A stretch of 64,000 bases of DNA. It comes from Cavia porcellus. Its lineage: Eukaryota; Chordata; Mammalia; Rodentia; Caviidae. The notes below the pieces were generated by a model that was given only the letters and a program-made list of their open reading frames with translations, made no database searches and had not been told where the DNA came from. Below are positions 56,590 through 64,000 of this stretch, in pieces (position 1 is the first letter of the stretch; each line of letters begins with the position of its first letter). Made by a program: the position numbers and the translations under genes. The stretch lies in assembly GCF_034190915.1 (NCBI RefSeq), contig NW_026947486.1, positions 78,348,044 to 78,412,043 of the forward strand. Reading direction: 5' to 3'.

Positions 56590-56770
56590 TCCCCTGAAAA
56601 GAGATCCACATGATTTAACTATGGTAAATTGTACTGCCATAAACATGAGTGCACATATGTCACTGTGCTGTGTGGCTTTTAATTCCTTTGGGAAGATCCT
56701 AAATAGATAAATAATTGGATCAAATGGGACATCTAGTCCTAGTTTTGAAAGCTTTCTGCTTTTTCTCACT
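56590..56770 (-). mobile_element. L1 ORF2 end fragment, antisense
   Basis: ATTGTACTGCCATAAACATGAGTGCACATATG and GGATCAAATGGGACATCTAGT are the reversed end of L1 ORF2. Confidence 0.75.
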
Positions 56771-57384
56771 TATCTCATGATTCTCTGCCTTGTAAATCTT
56801 TTTGGGTTGAGAGAATTATCCACCAGCTGGACAACAACAGTTTATGTATCATTTCAATTATCACTGCCTTAAAATTATTCTGAATTTCTTTATTTCAAAT
56901 CAATGACTCTTTCAGAGAATTTAGTAAAACTTTAGTTTTTCTGTGTGTGTGTGGGTGAGTGGGTGGGAAGGTGTGGGTGTGTGTGCTTATATTAAATATG
57001 ATCATCACTGAAGGATAATAATGTATTTTATTTTTGTTTAGACTCCATTATCTGGGCTTATCACAGTGCCTGACATAATGCAATGTAAGTATAAAAATGA
57101 ATATTTCTTAAGGAAAGGAAGATGACAATGAAGAGGGGGGAAAGGAAAGAAAAATGGAAGCCAGTATTGAGGGAGACAGACAGAAAGAATAAGAACCTTG
57201 CATTCCAAATTGTTCTGATGTCACCTGGTCTGCCATGTAGTTTCATATGATATAAACTGAAGTAGATTTATAAAGCTATATAGAGTTCCATGCTAAATCT
57301 CATCAAATGTTTACTAAGAATCTGTGATGTGACAGACTATGCTATACTTTGATGATGTCATGTGCTTATGAGTATGTATATGCA
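56771..57384. other. Unclassified DNA with an imperfect GT/GGT tract
   Basis: 56940-56990 is an imperfect GTGTGGGTGAGTGGGTGGG tract, G-rich on the plus strand. The rest shows nothing. Confidence 0.4.
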
Positions 57385-57656
57385 TGTAAAACTTCTGACC
57401 CAGATTGATGTGTCCTAAAAGCTGATCTTTGAGAATTAATGGAGGAATAAGATACTTCCATGAAAAAGAACAACTGAAGAAATTAATACCAACCAAGCCA
57501 GCTCTATGAAGAGTTCTGAAAGGTATTCTAGAAAGAGAAAATAAAGTCCACAATTCCCAAACTACCAGTGGAAACTAGCCACCAGGGAGGGCAAGCAATT
57601 AAACAGAGGCAAAAGACATGGAACGATCAGCAGGAAAATAATATGACAAGGACAAG

Positions 57657-57701
<45 letters not shown>

Positions 57702-58110
57702 TTATAGCTATGAATGTATCAATTCACCAATCAAAAGAAACAGACTAGCAGAATGGATCAATAAACAATATCCAATAATAAGCTGCATACAAGAAACACA
57801 TTTAATTCAAAAATAAATTCTTAAAAGTCAAAGGATGGAAAACAATAGTCCGTGTGGAAGGAATACAGAAAAAATTATGTGTACCTATGTTACTTGCAGA
57901 CAATGTGAACTTCAAGTCAAGATTATTCAAAAAAGATGAAGAAGGACATTACATACTTATTAAGGGAAAATTCCAAGAAGAGATAACAATTATGAATGTA
58001 TATTCATCAAATGCATGACTACAAATGTTAACAATTATTAGTGACATAAAACAAACATTAATAGACATGAAAAAAACAAATAAGCAACAGCACAACTGTA
58101 AATGTTGCTG
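57385..58110 (+). mobile_element. L1: end of ORF1, spacer and start of ORF2 endonuclease
   Basis: 57385-57510 encodes the ORF1 C-terminus (a Lys- and Glu-rich run with stops). A spacer follows, expanded by an AT repeat. From 57720 the ORF2 N-terminus reads INSPIKRNRLAEWINKQYP then SCIQETHL (57781-57804), the conserved endonuclease motif with its catalytic Glu. A later YSS-like remnant of the N-I-Y-A-P motif lies at 57998-58020. Frames are broken after QETHL. Homology stops near 58085, and the next L1 sequence is 3' UTR at 58408, so nearly all of ORF2 is missing. Confidence 0.8.
57659..57699. repeat. (AT)n microsatellite in the L1 spacer
   Basis: About 20 AT units between the ORF1 and ORF2 remnants. 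Confidence 0.98.
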
Positions 58111-58407
58111 TGTCCAGCTCAGCTTTCAAATTTCCCAGAGGGAGGATGGTGGAGGATGAAGAAATGAAGAAAAGAATCAGAATACAGAAAGAATCAGAAT
58201 ACAGAATACAGGTGGAGCCCTCTCTCCTGATGGGAGAAAAGGAACTGAGCAATGATTTCAACACATTTATTTATACAGTTGGGAAATTGATGTTAGTTTC
58301 AGTCCCTCTGCCTAGCAACTTGTTTGTTTGTCTCACCCGGGCCCCTGGTGTTCTTCTAGCTGAAACATCTTGTTTACATTGCTCACCTTGGGTTCTCCAT
58401 GTTCTCA
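58111..58407 (-). mobile_element. LTR of an unassigned ERV, antisense, inside L1
   Basis: A 297-bp segment with TG...CA ends (TGTCCAGCTCAGC to CATGTTCTCA). On the minus strand TGTATAAATAAATG (plus strand 58264-58276) supplies a TATA-like box and AATAAA, and an array of ATTCTGTATTCTGATTC-type units lies downstream in the R/U5 part. It separates the 5' and 3' parts of one L1. No target-site duplication is visible and no retroviral gene is present. Confidence 0.55.
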
Positions 58408-58645
58408 AAAAGAAGATGGAATGGTGAATGGGGGAAGGAAGGGAAAAGAAACAATGAGATTAAAGGATAAAATGGAAAGAAAACTTTTTAAATAAGGAAA
58501 GGAAGAGGAGTTGAAAAGAGGGAAGGGAAACAGTTTAAAAAAGAGAAAACATGATATATCATGTGCAGATACAAGTTCCCTACAATGACTGTGATCATTA
58601 GGTATACCTAAATGGTGCCAATAAGTTTAATTAAAATGATAATGG
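58408..58645 (+). mobile_element. L1 3' UTR
   Basis: A purine-rich tract (58425-58550), then GTGCAGATACAAGTTCCCTAC and AATAAGTTTAATTAAAATG, the same ending as the L1 at 22020-22130. It presumably belongs to the L1 at 57385. Confidence 0.8.
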
Positions 58646-59676
58646 TTGCAGCTTCCATGAATTCTTCACAGTTACAATTATCACACAGTTGATATTTCTG
58701 TAAGCTGTGTTTGGACTGTGTAATTTTGGCTCAATAATGAAGGAGCTTCTGCAGATCAATGTAAGAGACCAATGAAACTAAAACGCTACTCGTAAGATAG
58801 CACAAAACCATGAGCCTGCTCGGCTCTGTAAAATTCACTGGGAATTGCAAATATCATTATAACCATTAACTGTGACACTAGCTTCAATGGGGCCACTGCT
58901 TTGTCTGCCTCTGTAGTAAACATCATGGGGCATAGAAAGACACATAAAGCATATAGTAAAGGAGCTTACTAACTATGAATGTAAAATAAAATTTAAAAAA
59001 TAAAGTAAAATAAAATGTTATTTGTACTTTTCAGTATTATCTAATTAATGTACATCTTCTTTACACTAAAGAATTCTCTAAAGAAATCTTTAATCTAAAT
59101 AACTGATTCTGCAGAACTAGAAACTGACTCACAATTCATAGTACCCTTACTTAATGATATTTTCTTCTACTGATTCTTGAGTCAAGTATTTTAGAGATTA
59201 TATTTCCCTTGAAGAAAGGATTAGCAAAGGAATGTTTGTAAAATATTTCTAAAATAGTGCACCGTTAAACTTTATATATAGTTAAATATCCCTCTATATT
59301 GATTAATGGAAAGGTACAAAAATCACACTGACAATTCTATATACCCTTCACTAGCTTCCTGTAATGTATTATCTTGCATAAATATGGTGTATGTAAACAA
59401 ACTAAGAATTTAATCTTAGCACAATACTGTAAGGATTTATTCAAACTTCATCGTTTTTCCCCTTTTCAGTACTAAATCCAAGTCAAGATTGATTCAATAT
59501 GTCTCCTTAGCCTTCTTTAATCTGTGACAGTTATTGGATCTTTTTTTGTGACTGACACTTTTGAAGAGTACTGGTCAGATATTTTCTAGAATATTTGTTA
59601 GACAAATCCTTTATTTGGCTTAGCCTGATATATCCACATCATTAGGCTGTGATCATAATATTTTTTCATTATTGTA
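58646..59676. other. Unclassified DNA
   Basis: No repeat or gene recognised. 58650-58960 is relatively complex. Confidence 0.35.
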
Positions 59677-59862
59677 GATAGAAAGGGCCTAGTGCAAGAT
59701 ACACAAGCAGTCTACCACTATGCTACATCTCCAACTTTTTAAATTTTACTTTGGGGTAGGTAGGGTCTCACAATGTTGCTCCATCTGGCCTCAGATGTAT
59801 GATCTTGCCTCAGCCTCTCAAGGAACTGAGATTACAGGCATGCGCCACTGTACTTGGCTAGA
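59677..59862 (-). mobile_element. B1-dID dimeric SINE, antisense
   Basis: Reversed ID half (GCAGTCTACCACTATGCTACATCTCC) and reversed B1 half (GTAGGGTCTCACAATGTTGCTCC, GAGATTACAGGCATGCGCCACTG). Confidence 0.85.
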
Positions 59863-60509
59863 TTTTTAAATAGAATACTATAGAAGAGCTGTGCCCATCT
59901 CAGTGAAGCGTGTCAGGGAACACATAATATTGAGCTTGATTTCTTGGTTAAACTCATGTCTTCCAGGTTTCTCCACTGTTAATTTAGTATTTTTACTTAT
60001 AATCAATACATATTTGTAGGAAAAGAGTTTTTGTTAGTACTTTAAGTCTGCTTAAATTTTTACATACTAATTTCAATATTCACCAATGTGTTTTATGAAA
60101 TTAACAGAAATATAAATTGGTGCAACAACCACCATAAGTATCATAACTCAATAAAACTGATTTTTTTATTTATATGACTATGGACTCATAGGTATTTATT
60201 ATGGTCTTTGAGATATAATGCTATCATATTTTATTTTCTAAAATTGTACACCATTGGCTATGGGATACTTTTTTGTGTTAAATACTGTCTCTTTGAGATA
60301 ATAACATCCTTCCTAAAGAAAATAACTTGTCAATTCCTAGTATCAGTATCGACCTTATTCTTCCTAACACAGCTGAAGATTTAAACATATTCCCACCGAT
60401 AATTTTTTAATTGGAGAATAGTATTTAGAAGCCACAATTTTTGTATTTATTGTTACTAGAGTATCTTTCCAGGTCCTCTCATGGGATTCAGCTGCGCATA
60501 TATAAATAT

Positions 60510-60511
<2 letters not shown>
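59863..60511. other. Unclassified AT-rich DNA
   Basis: Nothing recognised. Confidence 0.4.

Positions 60512-60548
<37 letters not shown>
60512..60548. repeat. (CA)n microsatellite
   Basis: About 18 CA units. It explains the Thr/His and Val/Cys runs in three overlapping open frames. Confidence 0.99.
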
Positions 60549-60549
<1 letters not shown>

Positions 60550-60576
60550 CAGCTCTACATATATCTATATATCTAT

Positions 60577-60870
60577 CAAATCTTCCCTCAGCATCCACAA
60601 GGGATTGATTCCAACACCTGTATTTCCCAAAATTTTCAAATACTTGAGTCTTTATATAAAACAGCATAGTGTTCACATGTAACTTATAGATATTCTCCAG
60701 ATATTTTCAGTCATCTTTGTATTACTTGGAATACCTAATATGATGTAAATAGTTGTCATCCTGTGTTGTTCAGTGTATAATATTAAAATGTTCATACATA
60801 TTCAGTGACAATATTTTCTCTGATATTTTCAATCTACGATTGGCTTAATCTATGAATATGAACAAGTGTA
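60577..60870. mobile_element. MER2-like DNA transposon
   Basis: CCTCAGCATCCACAAGGGATTGATTCC, then ATGATGTAAATAGTTGTCATCC, then CAATCTACGATTGGCTTAATC: the MER2 (Tc1/mariner-Tigger type, non-autonomous) order as I remember it. Terminal repeats are decayed. Confidence 0.75.
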
Positions 60871-60889
60871 GAGTTGCCATGTATATAGA

Positions 60890-60990
60890 AATATATACAT
60901 ATATATATGTATATATAATATATTATATTATATATGTATTATGTATATATATATATATATATTATATTATATTATATTATATATGTATTA
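60890..60990. repeat. AT-rich simple repeat with TATATTATAT units
   Basis: TATATA, ATATTATATTATAT and TATGTATTATGTA blocks, largely self-complementary. Confidence 0.95.
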
Positions 60991-61477
60991 TGCAGAAAGA
61001 TACATGACAATAAATATCTAGCTTTTGGAAAAATATAGTATGGCACTGAAATATATATATCTGCCTGTGGTATTTCAGGTACCCTTTGGAAACTTTGACT
61101 TACATCCAGAAGACATGACTTGACATTTGCTCCAGTATCACTGTAGAACTGTCTAGTGGTAAAGCAATAGCCAATGAAATGCAATTAAAAAGTATTGTCA
61201 AACAACTGTTGGTGCTTTGGTACCTCTTGGAAGCATTTGTGTTTTAAATTTAATTACTCTGAGCTCTTGTCTATCAGTTAACATTTCTGAAACTGTGTAT
61301 GTACAATTGTTGAACAAATAAATATTTGGTAGATTATGAAAGCCAGGTTTCTCAGTATCAGTAAAAAAAGTTGACAAATAAGCAAAGGTAAGTGATACAA
61401 TGAGTGCTGTGGTACTGGACTGGAGCACAAAATTTAGTAATAATATATTAGTAGGCATCTATTTGTCTACTTATCAT
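60991..61477. other. Unclassified DNA
   Basis: Nothing recognised. Confidence 0.35.
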
Positions 61478-61569
61478 TTTTCTGTGTGATAATAACATAC
61501 ATTCTTGGATCATATATTTTCTGTCATATATTTTCTGTGTGATAATAACGTACTTTCTTGAATCACATA
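61478..61569. repeat. Tandem duplication of a 39-bp unit
   Basis: 61478-61516 and 61531-61569 match at 35 of 39 positions (period 53). Between them CATATATTTTCTGT is repeated exactly twice (61511-61524 and 61525-61538). Confidence 0.85.
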
Positions 61570-61645
61570 TACTTGTGTTCAAATCTGGAATCTATCACCT
61601 GATCCTTGAAATTCATTAAACCTTAGTTTCCTTATCTGTAAAACA
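61570..61645 (+). mobile_element. MIR SINE fragment, sense
   Basis: GTTCAAATCTGGAATCTATCACC and AAACCTTAGTTTCCTTATCTGTAAAAC are MIR tRNA-like and core sequence. Confidence 0.8.
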
Positions 61646-62389
61646 CCAATCCCATTTTGTAGCAGAGACAGGCTAGATACTGACCAATTGCAATTTCTCC
61701 ACATAATCAAAGAAATACACTATTTTCTTAAGCTTTCATAAAACTAGATTGTGGTATTTTCTTGAATTCTAGAAAATGCAATATGAACAGAAATAATGTA
61801 AATGACATCAGACTTTGGCATAAAACAACCCATATGATCTTTCATGCTATATTTCTTGGCTTTTTGGCTAGCGGAAGATAGAGTAACACACAACTCTGAG
61901 GAGACCCTATTTTGCAAGAAATTATGAAATAGAGCCAGTGTGTTAAAATCAGTGTTGGAGGAGAGCTCTATGAAAAAGGTCTCAAAATATCTGAATAGAT
62001 TGTGACATGAGTGAAAAAATATTATATTACATCTAATAAATTGTGTGATCGTTATTACTTACTCATATACACTGGTTAATCAATACTTGTTTCTGTTATT
62101 AAGATATTTTAGGGAAAGCAGCAACCACACTGTCTGGCATATATTAAGGATTTAATATTTGTTGAGGTATTGTAAGTATAATTTTTCATAAAATATAAAT
62201 CTATGAGGAAGCAAAAGTTAGTTCATAATACGTTTATTGATCAAGGACAATGAAATCATCTTCCTTTGTTATTTCTTGTTCTTCTTAATGTTTACTATTC
62301 CATATGGGAACACTGTACGTGGATATTTTTAATATCTAGTTTGCTTTTTATTTTCATAGCTTTAGATTTACAATTTCATTTTTAAATTG

Positions 62390-62391
<2 letters not shown>
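61646..62391. other. Unclassified DNA
   Basis: Nothing clear. ACACTGTCTGGCATATATTAAGG at about 62127 may be an isolated MIR or L2 terminus. Confidence 0.35.

Positions 62392-62435
<44 letters not shown>
62392..62435. repeat. (TA)n microsatellite
   Basis: About 21 TA units. Confidence 0.98.
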
Positions 62436-62437
<2 letters not shown>

Positions 62438-62439
62438 CC

Positions 62440-63453
62440 TGAAATTTGTGGAACTCTGTAAGAGGAAGACTATTTGCTGTCTGAATGCCAGATGAATTTT
62501 CTCAGCACTCTAGGTCAGATAAGATTCTTTTCCCTCAGCTTGTTAAACAGCAGTAATTCCAGGTTTATCTAGCCCCGGCTTTATCTCCACCATTTGGGTA
62601 GCAATTTCTTTTTGAATTGTCCCAGATTACATGATACAGTGAAACATTAAATATAATGTATATATCACTCTAACATTTCAGATTAGTTTGACCGCAAAAG
62701 ACCTTGAAGTTTCTCTCAACCACCAGGCGTACGTAGTTCAGCTTCAGAAAACATTTGCTTAACTGACTTGGTTGGTAGAATGTTTCTGAAGACATCCCCC
62801 TCAGATTTCAGTGCTCTTCTTTCAAAGAGATTCTTGTCTGTCTTTCAATAAGGCACAAGGAAGAGAAAGAAAGCCACCAAGTGTACATGACCTCAAACCT
62901 GAAAGCATGGCCCAGCCACAAATTCTTTTTCTTTTCATATAAATGTCAAAGCTTCTGTTATTTGTGTAATTAATTGGAATGGATCATTGGACTCATTTAA
63001 AATTTTCTTATGTATCAATCCACTAGCAGTTCCTAAATATTGGCTTTGAAATCTTAGTAATTGGTTAATTACCCCAGTACAAGTGTTTTAAATGTCTACA
63101 TCGCTCAGGTTTCTACCTATGAGATCGTCTATCACTGAATAAATGTTCAGAGGCAAAATAAAGACTCTTTAAGCTTATATACCATGAGTTTCATTTGTGT
63201 AATGCACCACTGACAGAATTCTTAAGATTCATAAAGGAGATATATTAAACCTCGAACTGGATATTTAGGAACAAATATTCTCTAATTCTAGCCATTATAC
63301 CCACACTATCACTTGCACAAAGGAACTTACAGGAATGCAAATTCTTAGACCTCGCTTATGACCTATTGAATGAGAAGCATAGGACGGTGTAGTTCAGAGG
63401 CCTTTTTGCTTGAGGATTAACATCTTACATATACTGTGAAGCTAAGCCAATAT
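62440..63453. other. Complex non-repetitive stretch, possibly conserved non-coding
   Basis: The least AT-biased repeat-free part of the window's end, with no tandem structure and no open frame of note. It contains TGTAATTAATTGG and GGTTAATTACC (62967 and 63063), homeodomain-type TAATTA sites. This is only a candidate regulatory region. Confidence 0.3.
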
Positions 63454-63775
63454 ACAGCCCTCCCTCTGAATACAGAAGGGATTTTTTCAAGGACTCCATC
63501 TCTCTCAAAACTGATGATTCTCAAATCCATTATATAGAACGATATAATATTTGCATATAATCTACAAATTTACTCCACTATACTTTAATATCTATATTAC
63601 ATTAATACCTAACACAATGTAAATGCTATATAAATAGATGTTATAATTTAGTGTTTAGATGTATAAACATAATTTCAGGCATAGTGTTCATTATGGAAAT
63701 CACTTTCTCCAAATATTTTCAACTCACAGTTGGCTGAATTTACAGATGAAGAATCTGAAAATATAGAGAGATGAA
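63454..63775. mobile_element. MER2-like DNA transposon, second copy
   Basis: CAGCCCTCCCTCTGAATAC at the start (consensus terminal repeat CAGTCGGCCCTC), ACGATATAATATTTGCATATAATC and AATGTAAATGCTATATAAATAG inside, and CAACTCACAGTTGGCTGAATTTAC at the end. Same orientation as the copy at 60577. Confidence 0.85.
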
Positions 63776-63787
63776 TGTATTCAAGGG

Positions 63788-63822
63788 TGATGGTGGTGGT
63801 GGCTGTGGAGATGATGATGATA
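63788..63822. repeat. Short GGT/GAT trinucleotide tract
   Basis: TGATGGTGGTGGTGGCTG followed by GATGATGATGATATG. Confidence 0.85.
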
Positions 63823-63824
63823 TG

Positions 63825-64000
63825 TGATACTTATGGATTCTATTATCCAGGCAACATGCAAACTACTTAAAATAGATGAATAGGTTATTTTATCATCAGA
63901 GTAGTTTTAAGAAGTATTATTTTTATTCCAAAAATATATGAAGAAAGTTAAAAGTGAAGTATTTTTCCCAAGTCCAAATAGCTAATAAGTAAAAACATAG
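63825..64000 (-). mobile_element. MIR SINE, antisense, running to the window edge
   Basis: GTGATACTTATGGATTC through TTTTTCCCAAGTCCAAATAGCTAATAAG is reversed MIR core and tRNA-like end. Confidence 0.65.

Noticed and set aside
60364..60676. Frames with Val-Cys or Thr-His runs
   Set aside because: Readings of a CA/GT microsatellite, as at 28492-28907.

Overview
The window looks like AT-rich mammalian nuclear DNA with no functional gene that I can recognise. No run of spliced exons, tRNA or rRNA gene, CpG island or bacterial-type gene is visible. The open frames are short and mostly lie in repeats or low-complexity sequence. The repeat set points to a rodent outside the mouse/rat group: tRNA-derived ID SINEs, 7SL-derived B1 SINEs (one with the internal duplication seen in rodent B1), B1-ID dimers of the B1-dID type, several L1 generations, MaLR-type LTRs and old mammalian MIR and L2. 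A beaver-like or squirrel-like genome fits best, but this is inference from SINE type only.

Layout. 1-3085 is mostly unclassified single-copy-like DNA. 3090-4084 holds a 17-bp hairpin, a MER5-like DNA transposon and two antisense MaLR-type LTRs. 5203-8037 is a nearly complete but dead Tigger1-like (pogo/Tigger) DNA transposon, split by an ID SINE, a B1 SINE and an L1/HAL1-type 3' fragment. 8038-14935 is unclassified DNA with a TATC microsatellite and three B1 or B1-dID SINEs. 14936-19178 is a HAL1-like (half-L1) retrotransposon with a 5' UTR, a broken ORF1, no recognisable ORF2 and a polyadenylated 3' end. It is followed at once by an internally deleted L1 (19182-22130).

22630-31400 is a mosaic of L1 pieces in both orientations, MaLR-type LTRs, SINEs and AT/GT microsatellites. 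31400-49170 is quieter: MIR fragments, more MaLR LTRs, an antisense L1 3' end at 36100-36820, and long unclassified stretches. 49173-49589 looks like a solo ERVK/ERV2-type LTR. 53640-55400 is an ancient sense L1. 55913-56010 is a compound pentanucleotide repeat grown from a SINE tail. 57385-58640 is a deleted L1 with an LTR embedded in it. The last 4 kb holds CA and TA microsatellites, two MER2-like DNA transposons in the same orientation, and a 700-bp complex stretch that could be conserved non-coding DNA.

There is no operon-like cooperation between genes. The biology here is the history of mobile elements: an old mammalian layer (Tigger1, MER2, MER5, MIR, L2, old L1), a middle MaLR layer, and younger rodent-type L1/HAL1, SINE and ERV2 insertions nested in them. 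All family names come from recalled consensus sequences, and element edges are approximate unless a target-site duplication is stated.
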